Source of the DNA: Axinella damicornis
Lineage: Eukaryota; Porifera; Demospongiae; Axinellida; Axinellidae
Direction of reading: 5' to 3'
Assembly: GCA_963931865.1 (NCBI GenBank)
Contig: OZ007508.1
Span: forward strand, 11,840,781-11,904,780
DNA: 64,000 nt
Shown: positions 10,990-20,803 of the stretch, one piece after another
Numbering within the stretch: position 1 is the stretch's first letter
How the letters are laid out: each line of letters opens with the position of its first letter
Position numbers and translations under genes: made by a program
The notes under the pieces: generated by a model
Seen by the model: the letters and a program-made list of their open reading frames with translations, nothing else
What the model was told of the DNA's origin: nothing
The model's database searches: none

Positions 10990-12011
10990 GCAGTCCTATA
11001 TCTTCATAGCTATTGTAAAAGTAAGTCATTTCATTTATGACAACAATGGCAGACATTACGCACAAAATTTCACCATCCAGGTCTTCTCCATGCTGTCAGT
11101 GAAAAAATCCATGAGATAAATCTGTTCAGTGGACTTGAAACAGTTGTCGACAGTGGCAGTCATTATGCACAATATTTCACCAGGCCTTCTTCAAAAGCTG
11201 TGGTAGAGGCCTGGGAGTGAGGCTAGGTGCCTCCTCTGCACTAGGGCTAACCAGGACAGGTGGAGGTGGAAGTGATATATACCAGCATGCAGATGAAGGT
11301 TTCATTTAGACATTTTCCCAAGCCGGGGAGGAGGGGGGGGGGGGGGGGGGGGGGGGCACAAGTGGTGTGTGTTACTACACATTACAGGGGCCTCCCCCAG
11401 GAATATTTTGCCTGATTCTGACGTAATCTAGGGTCAAAAATCAAGATGCACCAGGATGAGTGGAGGTGATACCAGCATGGTGGAGGCTGGGAATGAGGCC
11501 AGAGGTAACTTCAACCTCTCATGGGGTATAGCCATTCTGTCACATGGTCAGAAGACTATGTAGCAGCAAACTTGCCCACAACACAATCATAGGCTATGAA
11601 GCCAATGGTGTGTTACCAACAGTGCACGATGACACCATCTTCATTGCATGCACATGTACACCGCAATGACGATGATGTCATCATGCACTCTTGTGCATGT
11701 GCATTACTGCAACGTGTGTACTGCTTGGGTTGCTAAGCAGTTGCAGATAGCATTTGCTGATAATGCGGTTTCAATTGACGCAATGAATGTTGGTTCCACA
11801 AACTATGAATTTGTGTCAATGCCATGCAGGATGCCCCCAACCCAGCAGCACTACCTTTGTGGTTCTCACTTCCTGAGAAGTCATCGTAGAACTCTCCTAC
11901 AGAGGTCAAAGAGAAGAGCATATCAAGAGCAGGAAGCAACTGGGAGACTAAAGAGGAAGAAGCAGTTAATGTTTACTACACTCAAATCAATTATCAAAAG
12001 CAGGATGCAAC

Positions 12012-12056
12012 CTAGCCTCGTTCCCAGGCTGCCTACACGGCCTGGGAACGAGGCTA
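12012..12056. mobile_element. 45-bp foldback MITE with 8-bp target duplication
   Basis: This is the shortest clear member of the family: ctagcctcgttcccaggc, a few bases, then cctgggaacgaggcta. The flanking bases GATGCAAC (12004-12011) are repeated exactly at 12057-12064, an 8-bp target-site duplication typical of hAT-type transposition. The same insertion is at about 58115-58159. Confidence 0.9.
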
Positions 12057-12359
12057 GATGCAACAAGGAACCTAAAGAGGAAGAAGCAGTTAATGTTTAC
12101 TACACCCAAAGGTGTGATGCAATTATCAACAGAAGGATGAAATCAAGACTAAAGAGTTGTGTTTACTACAGTACATCTGACTACACAGGACAGGATAATT
12201 AGTTTGGACACAAAGGGAAGCCAGCAGACCTGTCTCCTTATCCCTGACCACCAGCTTCCTGCCCACCCAAAGTGGCTCCTTGCCTCCACTCAAGTAGAAG
12301 CCATTGCCCCTTGTCAGAGACTGCATTGCACAGAGATGTTGTTGTTGTTGTTGTTGTTG

Positions 12360-12410
12360 ATGTTTAGTGTGTGTGTGCGTGTGTGTGTGTGTGAGTGAGG
12401 GGGCTGTTTC
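12360..12410. repeat. (GTT)n and (TG)n short repeats
   Basis: A run of about seven gtt triplets (12338-12358) is followed by gtgtgtgcgtg. A second GTT array is at 12775-12810. Array lengths differ in the second block (58422-58450, 58873-58890). Confidence 0.9.
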
Positions 12411-12859
12411 AACAAGGGATGAAACTGATATTCAAACTTACCAAGTTGATAACCAAGGATTCTATGAGCTTGTTAATGGTCATTGGTCTGCAAGGAGATT
12501 AATACTTCAAATCCATGTGCAAATTGTCAGAGACAGCATAGGTACCACTGAGCGTAGGAACAAAATTGGAACATAATTACCTTGGCACAGAGATGATATC
12601 AAATCTTTGTTGCATTTGCCCAGATATCTTCTCCCGAACCTGTAGGTATGTAGTACTTGTTTACAGTTTTCTAGCGTGTAAAACAATCCATATATACTCA
12701 CACCTCTCCCTTTATAACCCATGGCAGAAGTAATAGCACAATCTATTATGGGGTGCATCGACCATACGTGTAGTTGTTGTTGTTGTTGTTGTTGTTGTTG
12801 ATGTCGTTGTTGTGTGTGTTTCTATCCTCAGGTTTCCCACTATATACATTCTAAAGTGC

Positions 12860-12954
12860 TAGTCTCGGCCCCAGACCCAAGCGTGGATCACTTCCAGTAC
12901 GTATCACGTGATACTGGAAGCGATCCGCGCTGGTTGGGTCTGGGACCGAGACTA
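12860..12954. mobile_element. foldback MITE, TAGTCTCGGCCCCAGACCC subfamily
   Basis: The left end tagtctcggccccagaccca pairs with tgggtctgggaccgagacta. The flanking CTAAAGTGC and AAAAGTGC form an imperfect 8-bp target duplication. The counterpart in the second block is at about 58962-59058. Confidence 0.75.
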
Positions 12955-13359
12955 AAAGTGCAAAACCCCTCCCTCTTCCCACTTCACACAAACTACAACA
13001 ACTTGAACCATTAAACCCATAGATTGTGAAGGTTTGTGATAATATATAGCCACAATCAAATCAGCCACAATGAGGCAGTTGTCACTACATGCCACACACA
13101 GGAATGTACGCACAGGAAATCCTCACACAACTCTACCAATGCTAACTGTCACAATCGGAGCAAGTTACATTCTGGGTGGGGAAGGATTGTTCCTGCAATG
13201 TACTTACGTATAATTTATGTTATGTAATAAAATCTGAGCACTATAGCTCAAACGTTGAAAGATTGAGGCTGAAATTAACCTTGTGGTGGTGGAGTTAAGA
13301 GTGCTTTTGTTTTCTCATTGCCATTGCTGTCGTTTGGCAGTATGTGGATGGTATGAATG

Positions 13360-13768
13360 TTAAGGTTACGGGATACTCGTGCATGCGCTGCGCGAACTCT
13401 AAAGTGCATGCTGAATTTTGTAGCCCAAAATAAAATTGTGGAACTTGAATGGACCTAGTCAATGGTGTTAAAATAATCATCAAGGGCATCACGCATGACG
13501 GAAGCTTTTTTGATAGCATAGTCCTTGGCAAAATTATCTGCTGTCTCGCTCGAGAAAAGCGGTTAATACTTTTTGGTGAACTGAACTGCTCATTTTGGAT
13601 GGCTATACAGCGTATCTGTAAAAGCTTCTGTAAATGCCCTGCAGCTTGTGACAGCACCAGAATCAAGTTGCTCACGCTCTTCGTACTAGAGATTTTTGGC
13701 TACAAAAATTCAGCATGCACTTCCAATACATTTCACACGGTGTGCGCACGAGTATCCAGTAACCTGAA
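13360..13768. mobile_element. MITE with TTAAGGTTACGGGATACTCGTGC ends
   Basis: The left end ttaaggttacgggatactcg is matched in inverse by the sequence just before 13768 (cgagtatccagtaacctgaa). An exact counterpart is at 59489-59901, where the right end is less decayed (gagtatcccgtaacctgaa). It shares its first 14 bases with the elements at 7191 and 7504 and so belongs to the same superfamily. Confidence 0.75.
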
Positions 13769-15019
13769 GTCTAGCTGTAAGTATGAGTTGGCGGATGCAA
13801 TCAGAGCATGTGCAAGTATCCACACAAGGTGAGAGTAAGACCTGAGGCTACAATCCAAAAGATGAATTTGCCTTCACAGTTTCACTAGCCTATCAACAGT
13901 GTGGTTGCCACTTGTTTTCACCAGCCTATCAACTGTGCGGTTGCCACTTGTAGATAAAGATATTATGCCATCAAGAAAAGGAATGTGACAGTGAGTGAGT
14001 ATTGCTCATATTTATGACCATACTTGTGTACATACGTACGTATGTAGGTATGCTAAGTGTTTGTGGTGTGTGAGTGTATTGCATGCATGCATGTCTGTGA
14101 GTGCCATTGCACGTACGTATATGTGTGAGCTTACCTTGGCTTGGACCAGCTTTGCATGTTCCACCCAGGCTAGCTGAGCACTCCCCACAGTCATACACAG
14201 TGCAGATCCAGCTGACCTCTGAGGAGGAAACACCACAGCAACAGTTGGTGGGAGTGTGAGCATGAATAATCTTATCTGATTCACCATGCACAGTTCAACC
14301 CTTGGGGGTCTTGTCATACATTACACATGTACCTTCTGTAATCTTGGCCAGTTTGGATTCCACAAGCTTTTTCCTGCGGGTAAAAACATAGCGTTCAGGG
14401 TGCATCAATACCAATAACCCATATCTGCCAACAACAATAGCTGATCAGATATATAATTGCCTACATACATAACTTATCATCGGTGATCAAAAATTGTTTG
14501 TTACCTATACATTTTGTAACATTAATAGCATTGCCAATAGCCATTACCAATATTTTTGGTCGATATCCGATAGCTGTTAGCCTAATCTGATTATCAGTGC
14601 AAACTCAGGAGTGGGGTACAGGTTTGGTCTGATACTTACTATAGTCATGTAATTTATTATGGTGTTTGTGAGTGAACATGTTAACTGCACAATATTGCAG
14701 TACTTAAATCCACTGTATACAAATTAGGTACTTGCACAACCCCACTTCCACATTTCATGGCATACCTAACCCTGAATCTTCTGGAGACATTAATTTTGTT
14801 GGTCCTGAAAAGTCCCTAACTGCACCTGCCATTTTCTCAAAATGATCGAAAGGTCATAGTCAAATGGCTGACAGTACCACTTACTGGTTGGTAGTTTTTG
14901 TGGAGTCGGGAAAGCTCTTCAGTTCATTCTGTAGATCCTCTTGCTGTGTTTTCAGCTCCTCCTGCAGACCAGCAGCAGAGGAGACTTGAGCTCCTAGTGC
15001 AGTGTATCAGCACTTGCAG

Positions 15020-15300
15020 TAGTGCTGTAGCCAAACTCATAGGGCCTGGGTACGAAGCTATATACACTTGTGCGGTGCAGCAACACTTCCAGACTCATAG
15101 GGCCTGAGTACGAGGCTACACTTGTGTAGCACATCAACACTTGCAGTAGCCTCATGCCCAGGCTCGTAGGGCCTGGGCATGAGGCTACACTGCATAGTGC
15201 ATCAACCCTTGCAGTAGCCACGTGCCCAGACTTGTATGGCCTGGCTACGAGGCTACACTTGTGCATCAACACAGCAGTAGCCAGACTCGTAGGGTTCGTG
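15020..15300. repeat. tandem array, about 60-bp units 'cgtagggcctgggtacgagg'
   Basis: Units reading cagactcgtagggcctgggtacgaggctacacttgtg... are repeated about five times, and nine or more times at 61075-61600 in the second block. The unit itself contains the inverted MITE-end motif (gcctgggtacgaggcta), so the array probably grew by tandem amplification of a foldback MITE. Confidence 0.85.
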
Positions 15301-16230
15301 TGGGGCACCAACAGCAGACCTGCACTTTCCCTCAACCCACTACATTTAATTTGGTGTGTGGGACAGGGCAGGCATGCAGGTATTTTGTTCTCAGAATCTT
15401 AAGAACACAGATCATCAACCCTGAGCAATCATTTGTTTTGATACTTATCTGTGAAATCATAGTACGTACATAGCTATGGGTGACATACTGACCAGTTTTT
15501 TGACAACAGCTTGAGCCTGACGGAACTGATATCCAGCCATGAAGAAGTAGGCCATGAAAGCACAAGTGCCTATCTCATCATCCTATAGAGGAAAGGAAGG
15601 TGGACAAGAGCACCCAGCCCTCTCCCAACTACCTGGGAAGATTGTAGCCTTCACTCCCTTAAGCCCAGTTGAAAGACATGTCTGGTCGTCAAGCCGGTGG
15701 CTCGATGCACCCATGGTCTGCATGGTTTAGTTTAGACTTGGGGTCGCAGAAATTAGTTTGCATGAAGTGTGAATCCATTGTCAGTCTCTTTCTCACTTGC
15801 AGGATACCCAAAGACTTGTATTACCCAGTACGTAGGTGACATGTATGAGGTATGATGTATGTGTTCAGAAGTGTCCAGCACTAATCTCAGCATGTGTTTG
15901 TGGTCTTTGACCACCTCTATCAATCAGTAGTAGTATGACAAGTTGTTAATATTGCCAGTGTAGGGTATTCATAACCTGCAGGGGATTTTACTCATATACC
16001 CCACCCTACTGTGGCTCCACAGGCAACTATCCTATAATCAGCAGCCCAACCGATAGCATTAATGGGCTTGAGATCCTAGCCATGCAGCTCTGCTATTATT
16101 CAGCTCTTGATTGGGAGTAGCTTTCTGGCCTAGGGGGTTAAACCACAGCAACAAAACAACTTCACATACTTGTTTATCTTTGCAGTCTTGTGCTTCAAGC
16201 AAGCTAAAATATCACCTGGCAAATTTCAGC

Positions 16231-16265
16231 TGTCTCGGCCCAGACCCAAACCAACCACCAAGACT
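16231..16265. mobile_element. foldback MITE remnant lacking its palindrome
   Basis: Reads ctcggcccagacccaaacca directly into ccaagactacctg. The second block (62572-62627) contains the full hairpin (accactggggttggtttggg). Copy 1 therefore shows a partial deletion of the MITE between its arms. Confidence 0.6.
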
Positions 16266-16804
16266 ACCTGTATACCTACGTAGCCCTTCTTTTGCTGAGT
16301 TTCCATGTCTACTAGGCAACAAGAAGCCTACATGTATATCAACTACAAGTGGATGATTTCAGAAGCCATATAGCTGCTCTGCGTCTTGTAATAGCCCTCT
16401 CTCCCAGGCCTAACCTGGAAGCGAAGCAAGGAAAAAGTCAAAAAGCACCCTGAAAAGAAGTTTTGAAGACCATGAGCTGCTATGTATGAACCCAACTTCA
16501 GCTTGTTAGACACCATAGTATACCTCATACAAGTCTCCAGAATCTACTGAACTCTTGACTCGGAAAATATCTGAAGCAGTCTGCAGCACCATGTTAATGG
16601 TCCACCTGTGAAGAAATGAGGACTTACAAAGTGTGTAGCAAATTAGCAATTGCCCAGACATGCAGCGTGTTGGAGTGGCTGTCAAATCATAATGCTCACC
16701 TGTCATTCAGGAGAACATCTGTAGTGAACGTTCCTGGAACCAATGAATTCACCAGAGCACACAATACACTGGGGGATTGGAGGAATCCCTTTGATTGCTT
16801 GCTG

Positions 16805-16810
16805 TTTTAT
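16805..16810 (-). terminator. candidate poly(A) signal of the SEFIR gene
   Basis: AATAAA on the minus strand, about 185 bases beyond the SEFIR stop codon, and conserved at about 63161-63166 in the second block. It overlaps the start of the next transcription unit, whose first recognised exon begins at 16797. If used, it would separate the two genes. Confidence 0.4.
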
Positions 16811-16993
16811 TTCTGGGCATGTGTCCACTGAAACTTTTAGATCTGTACACATTGGTATATATGTGAGCTAGTGGGATACACGTATATAGTGATGGTGGAA
16901 TAGTGTAGTATACATACAGCGACATACCTACATACCACAGAACATAACAAGCAAATTCATATAATTATATACCACAAAACAGACATGCAGACA

Positions 16994-18733
16994 TCAGGTA
17001 CTAACACCACTGCAGGATGGTAATTCAAATTGAGACACTCTTGCTACAAACCGTGCAATGTCCTCAGTTTCATCTACCAAGAATGACTGAGAGCCTGCCA
17101 GATAGGCACTAGGAATAAACCGCCTGTCACTCTGCTTCAGAAGTACGATGCCAATAAATTTGGACAAGTCTTTGGACTGGCTCAAAGTACCGCCAATATA
17201 GGATTTCACAGAGTGTGCAACTGCCCGTGATGTATACGTATCTGTTGATGAGTCCCTATTCCATTCTTTAAAGAATGCCTCGTTGCAGACACACAACACA
17301 GCATCAGCTTTATTCATCTGCTCTTCAATCCATAATGGAAGATTTCCTCTGGGTAAATCAGTTTTTGCAGTCACAGCAGCTATTTGATACCTCCGAAGTC
17401 CGACCAAGAGGTGTTCTAAAATAATGTGTTCATCGTGGTCACTTGAATCCAGAGAATAAATCACAAGCACAGTATGACTGGAGTTCAGTCGAGGTTGATC
17501 ACTTTGGACAGATAGACTTAGATCCCGTTCATGCTGAGGATAACCACTTTCGACTATAACTGGTGGAGGGCAGTGATCGGCAATAGAGGTATGGACAGAT
17601 ACAGTTTGACCCCTTTGGACTGGAATATCACTTGGCAAAATTTCATACCTGCTTGTTCTGGTCCAGCCTCTTCCATATTTACTTGCAATGACAATGCTGA
17701 TTGCAATGACAATCACCAGTAATAAAGCTCCAGCTAAACTGCTAGCCACAGGTATAACAATATTGTTTCCTGAAGGCGGTGTTCCAGACAGGGGTATTAA
17801 TACGGTGCTTGAGAGCATTGGTGTGGGGAGAATAATGGAACTGGATGGTTCAGACATTACCTGAACCCAAGAGCCATACTTGCACACAAAATTGTCTGGG
17901 GCCCCAGAACAAGGAACATAGGTAGCGATGCTAACTTGGTACGTTGTGGATGCGTTCAAATGATGTACACTCACACTGGTGGTGTTGTTTGTTTTGAGAA
18001 TAGGACCACCGAGATCATGATTGTTTACCTTAATGTAGTACATAGTAGGTTCTGGGTATGGAGACGGCACAATCGGTGGCTCCCATGATATCAGAATACT
18101 CTTTTCAGTACTATTTTCTCCAATAGACCTATATGCACGCACATTTCTGGGTGAATTGTATGCTGGGAGACTGCAGTGAATAGGGTCATACGGTAAATCA
18201 AGACAGCCGGCAGGGAATGGTATTACACTTGATTTTACTGAGGCACAGGGCAACATCGACACTTGAGCCAATAGTTGATAGCTTTGCATATACTGGAGCT
18301 TATAAAAACTGTAGTTCCTCTGAGATGCATTCAGACAGACGCAACCTAGATCCGAGTAGTGGGGATCAGAAGCGGTATTAAACCGTTGCTTCAATCTCAC
18401 TCGGAATCCGTGAACAGGGTATCCCTCGTAAACACTCCATGAAACGTGTACATTGAAGAACTCCAAGTTGAACGTGGAAGCTGTAATGTTGACAGACTCG
18501 GGTACATTGCAAGAAGTTCCGCTATCCTGCTGGACCGAGCACACACCATTTGTACAAGCCGGTGTATTCTGAGTAGGCACGCTGCTGGAAGGCAAAGAAC
18601 ACGCGTACTGGTAGCAATTAGCTCCAGCGAGGTTGCACGTCCCTCCACTCTCGCTTTCGCAGGTCACTTCATCTGCTATCACTGTCGTCAGGTACAGTGA
18701 AAACACGAGTACTACAACCTCGAAAAGCCCCAT
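16994..18733 (-). CDS. SEFIR-domain transmembrane receptor (IL-17 receptor-like)
   Basis: A single uninterrupted frame of 579 codons from ATG 18733. I chose this start because it gives a signal peptide (MGLFEVVVLVFSLYLTTVIA); an in-frame ATG 40 codons upstream (18853) would bury it. In this numbering: a Cys-rich stretch (about 22-75), two fibronectin-III-like regions (about 80-170 and 190-300, with ISWEPPIVPSPYPEP), N-glycosylation sequons, one transmembrane helix (about 322-351) and a cytoplasmic SEFIR domain (about 420-565) opening HTVLVIYSLDSSDHDEHI with DAVLCVCNEAFFKEW near its centre. SEFIR domains are TIR-like adaptors that recruit Act1/CIKS-type partners in IL-17 signalling. This architecture is that of IL-17 receptors. 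Extracellular ligand is unknown. Being intronless is unusual for the family and could reflect retroposition or intron loss. A second, near-identical gene starts at 63353. Confidence 0.85.
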   Translation of the reverse strand: MGLFEVVVLVFSLYLTTVIADEVTCESESGGTCNLAGANCYQYACSLPSSSVPTQNTPACTNGVCSVQQDSGTSCNVPESVNITASTFNLEFFNVHVSWSVYEGYPVHGFRVRLKQRFNTASDPHYSDLGCVCLNASQRNYSFYKLQYMQSYQLLAQVSMLPCASVKSSVIPFPAGCLDLPYDPIHCSLPAYNSPRNVRAYRSIGENSTEKSILISWEPPIVPSPYPEPTMYYIKVNNHDLGGPILKTNNTTSVSVHHLNASTTYQVSIATYVPCSGAPDNFVCKYGSWVQVMSEPSSSIILPTPMLSSTVLIPLSGTPPSGNNIVIPVASSLAGALLLVIVIAISIVIASKYGRGWTRTSRYEILPSDIPVQRGQTVSVHTSIADHCPPPVIVESGYPQHERDLSLSVQSDQPRLNSSHTVLVIYSLDSSDHDEHIILEHLLVGLRRYQIAAVTAKTDLPRGNLPLWIEEQMNKADAVLCVCNEAFFKEWNRDSSTDTYTSRAVAHSVKSYIGGTLSQSKDLSKFIGIVLLKQSDRRFIPSAYLAGSQSFLVDETEDIARFVARVSQFELPSCSGVST

Positions 18734-18870
18734 TTTTGTTGTTGCAAGCACAGGTAGCGCAGTCAAATAATTAGTGGACCTTTTTCCCGGTGCAATTAGC
18801 GACTTGTCCGGCGCCGCAGGAACTAGGCATAGGTACCGGAAACGCGCGCGCATCTAGAGCCGGCCCTGGC

Positions 18871-18875
18871 CCCAA
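18871..18875. repeat. possible 5-bp target duplication of outer element (left)
   Basis: CCCAA precedes the left terminus at 18876 and recurs at 24352-24356 after the right terminus. Five bases can match by chance; a TA dinucleotide duplication is an alternative reading of the same ends. Confidence 0.4.
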
Positions 18876-18948
18876 TATAGACCTTATGCACGTGACGTCA
18901 CAAGGCATTACGTCATTAGCGAACGGGCCGCGCCAGCCGCCATTTTGA

Positions 18949-19131
18949 GTGGCAAAAGAACCGATCCCGTCATCGTTGGTTCATGGCGAACGAATAACAA
19001 GACATTGTGCCGTTGGATGCGCCAATCGTTTCCACAAAGACTGTGGATTACCTTTCTACAGATTTCCTGATGATCCTGATAGGCGCAGTAGGTGGCTCGC
19101 TGCTGTGAAAAGAGAAAACTGGCAGCCCAAC
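18949..19131 (+). pseudogene. THAP-domain exon of the outer element, interrupted
   Basis: The frame contains CAVGCANRFHKDCGLPFYRF then PDDPDRRSRWLAAVKRENW, a strong match to the N-terminal two thirds of a THAP domain: first Cys pair, then F.RFP.DP..R..WL.A..R.NW. The frame has a stop just upstream of 18949 and no in-frame ATG, so the start is lost or lies in another exon. A consensus donor follows (aac|gtgagt at 19131/19132). The inner transposon is inserted 46 bases further on, inside the presumed intron. Confidence 0.65.
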
Positions 19132-19168
19132 GTGAGTTCATGGGTGTGCAGTTATGGGTCACCCACTG

Positions 19169-19177
19169 GATGGCAGC
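19169..19177. repeat. 9-bp target duplication of the P-like element (left)
   Basis: GATGGCAGC immediately precedes the left TIR and recurs at 24104-24112 immediately after the right TIR. P elements make 8-bp duplications; the ninth base is ambiguous because the TIR ends can be read one base in or out. Confidence 0.8.
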
Positions 19178-19337
19178 ATAGATTATATACGCGGGGAAAA
19201 GGGGATGGGCAACGTCATTAAATAATTTCTGCAATCCTCGTTACGGTCACGTGATCACATCGCGGCGCGGCGCCCAGCGGCGCAGAACTGTAACAGTACG
19301 CGCGTTACGGCAAGCTGCAAGACTAACGTTAACCGGC

Positions 19338-20333
19338 ATGGCTTGTGATGTAGTTTCTGCGGTTATTTTATCACTACCCAGCCGTAAGGAGCTGAAGATA
19401 CAGTCCCCTAGAGTTGCTGCTGTTAAGAAGTGTGCGGAGGATGTCCTGGAAGCCTGTAGTAAAGAGCGGAATAAGGACAGGTTTGCTATTTTCTCCGCAG
19501 AACTTCTAAAATTGCTGAAGAGAATAGTAGACATCCCAGGGCCTGCAACGTTATCTCAGCGAAGGGAGAGACTGTGGGTTTCTTTTGCAAAGATACGAGC
19601 TGAGAGGTTGCCCACTTTGTGGAAACGTTTCCTGCAGGACATTGGCTGTGCTAGCAGTATTGAGGAGCCACTGTTGATGGAACTTACAAATGAGTCGCTA
19701 CTTGAGAGCATGGCTAAAGACATGTATTCTATTCCCCAACCCGAAGAAAGAACACCTACATGTGATATGTACCTCTCCAAAGATGAACAAAATATTATTC
19801 GCTATGCCTGTGGTTATGTTGGCATGAAGCTACACAATCAGTTTGTGAAACAGCCCGGAGAAAAAGCCGCTTCCTTTGTAGAATGTATCGACTACATGCA
19901 TGCTGTGGGACCCTCTTCGTCTCTTTTAGAGTATACAAGGGAGTGGATTGATAAAGTAAACAGAGGTGGTCTTTTTGATGTTAGTGATGAAGCATTTCAC
20001 CTGTTTGTAGCCATAGAAATGGCAATGCGAGACAGACTTGCTACTCACCTACAATCCTCGTCTACACAGGATTCAAAAGGGAAGATTGTTGATCATGTTA
20101 TTGGTGATTGTGATGTTCAGTTCTATTGGAGCTTGCTGTCTGTTGACATTCGTGATGATAAAGACAGCTTGGAACTTTTGAGGCGTGTTGTTGAGTTGTG
20201 GCTGACCATTAGAGGATATAGCATGTCTAAAATGTGGATGGAAAATTATAAATGCACTGTCAACACCACCACCAAGGGGAAAAAGGGTCTCCGGAAAGAT
20301 CTGAAAAAACAGACACAAGCTGCACCACAATAA
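19338..20333 (+). CDS. second gene of the P-like transposon, function unknown
   Basis: Single frame of 331 codons starting at ATG 19338, the first ATG in frame and 123 bases inside the left TIR. No catalytic domain is recognised. Visible segments: IIRYACGYVGMKL in the middle, RGGLFDVSDEAFHLFVAIE after it, WLTIRGYSMSKMWMENYK near the C terminus, and a basic tail KGKKGLRKDLKKQ. The Y-A/C-GYV and RGGL.. blocks resemble the region after the catalytic core in P/THAP-type and other invertebrate transposon proteins; the tail with LRK resembles an accessory protein class seen in cnidarian and sponge transposons. These are impressions from memory. Its placement, convergent with the transposase inside shared TIRs, indicates an element-encoded accessory factor. 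Confidence 0.7.
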   Translation: MACDVVSAVILSLPSRKELKIQSPRVAAVKKCAEDVLEACSKERNKDRFAIFSAELLKLLKRIVDIPGPATLSQRRERLWVSFAKIRAERLPTLWKRFLQDIGCASSIEEPLLMELTNESLLESMAKDMYSIPQPEERTPTCDMYLSKDEQNIIRYACGYVGMKLHNQFVKQPGEKAASFVECIDYMHAVGPSSSLLEYTREWIDKVNRGGLFDVSDEAFHLFVAIEMAMRDRLATHLQSSSTQDSKGKIVDHVIGDCDVQFYWSLLSVDIRDDKDSLELLRRVVELWLTIRGYSMSKMWMENYKCTVNTTTKGKKGLRKDLKKQTQAAPQ

Positions 20334-20345
20334 TAATTATATTTT

Positions 20346-20351
20346 TTTATT
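20346..20351 (-). terminator. poly(A) signal of the transposase gene
   Basis: AATAAA on the minus strand, 65 bases beyond the transposase stop at 20416, with A-rich sequence following. It lies 13 bases beyond the stop of the plus-strand gene, so the two transcripts probably overlap at their 3' ends. Confidence 0.5.
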
Positions 20352-20415
20352 TGAGTACATCATGTAACAGCTTTGAATTGACCTTCTACATGTATGATGG
20401 ATAATGTGTACAAAA

Positions 20416-20772
20416 TTACTTTGTGCGTGTATATCTCTTGCGTTTTGGTAGTGGAGTGTCATCGATTGGGATTATTTGTTCTGCTGGTCTTTTACGACAG
20501 TTGCCATGTAGTGGGTTTAGGGCAGCTGCTCCTTGCACTCTCAGTGACACAGTGTTGTCACAAAACTGTTTGACAGTTGGATTGTCATTGTGACCTCCTT
20601 TGGAACGCTGATGCCCAAAAAATGACTCCAAGGGATCCTGGCAGAATCGTTCTGATAGCAGGAACTTCACACCTGGTTGATCCAGAAGGTACCTGGCCAT
20701 CTCAACAAAAGCTTTCACTGTATCAGCAGGAGGGCAAGAAGTGTGTGGGTGTGGGTGTGCATGGGTGTGTGT

Positions 20773-20803
<31 letters not shown>

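Larger units (their letters stand above)
3843..16797 (-). pseudogene. ankyrin-repeat gene, 5' part, copy 1, with frameshifts
   Basis: Minus-strand exons matching the 5' half of the complete gene at 39528-63152: 16797-16700, 16605-16524, 15582-15493, 14961-14885, 14373-14333, 14218-14135, 12639-12581, 12309-12230, 10197-10121, 5915-5820, 4456-4361 and 3952-3843. The last two encode ankyrin motifs (GNTALHLASRHGH and TALHLLESGAGVNVQNNAG). Exon 14218-14135 carries four extra bases (ctag) relative to 60351-60272, and exon 3952-3843 lacks one base relative to 52726-52616; both shift the frame. Exon 5915-5820 is in frame here, whereas its copy-2 counterpart is not. Beyond 3843 the remaining ankyrin exons are missing because of the gap. 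I call it a pseudogene or damaged allele; sequencing error in short runs is the alternative. Confidence 0.6.
2920..17625. repeat. large direct duplication, copy 1 (matches 51735-64000)
   Basis: Exon for exon and repeat for repeat this block is collinear with 51735-64000: minisatellite, ankyrin exons, TACCGTATAGC-type MITE, cattcccatccca minisatellite, further exons and the SEFIR gene. Differences include a roughly 2.8-kb transposon complex present only here (about 7080-9880), a palindromic insert at 3560-3655 only here, a shortened MITE at 16231-16265, and scattered substitutions and 1-4 bp indels. The match runs to the window end in copy 2, so the true right border is not seen. Confidence 0.9.

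Noticed and set aside
11648..12202. 184-codon plus-strand ORF, also open at 57748-58284
   Set aside because: It reads straight through a foldback MITE with target duplications and lies in an ankyrin-gene intron. Conservation between blocks that are nearly identical throughout is no evidence of coding. The start ATG differs and there is no domain.
16690..16815. Alternative frame with CIVCSGEF in the first ankyrin-gene exon
   Set aside because: It ends in a stop just before the donor, and the single base difference between copies is silent in the frame I chose but changes an amino acid in this one.
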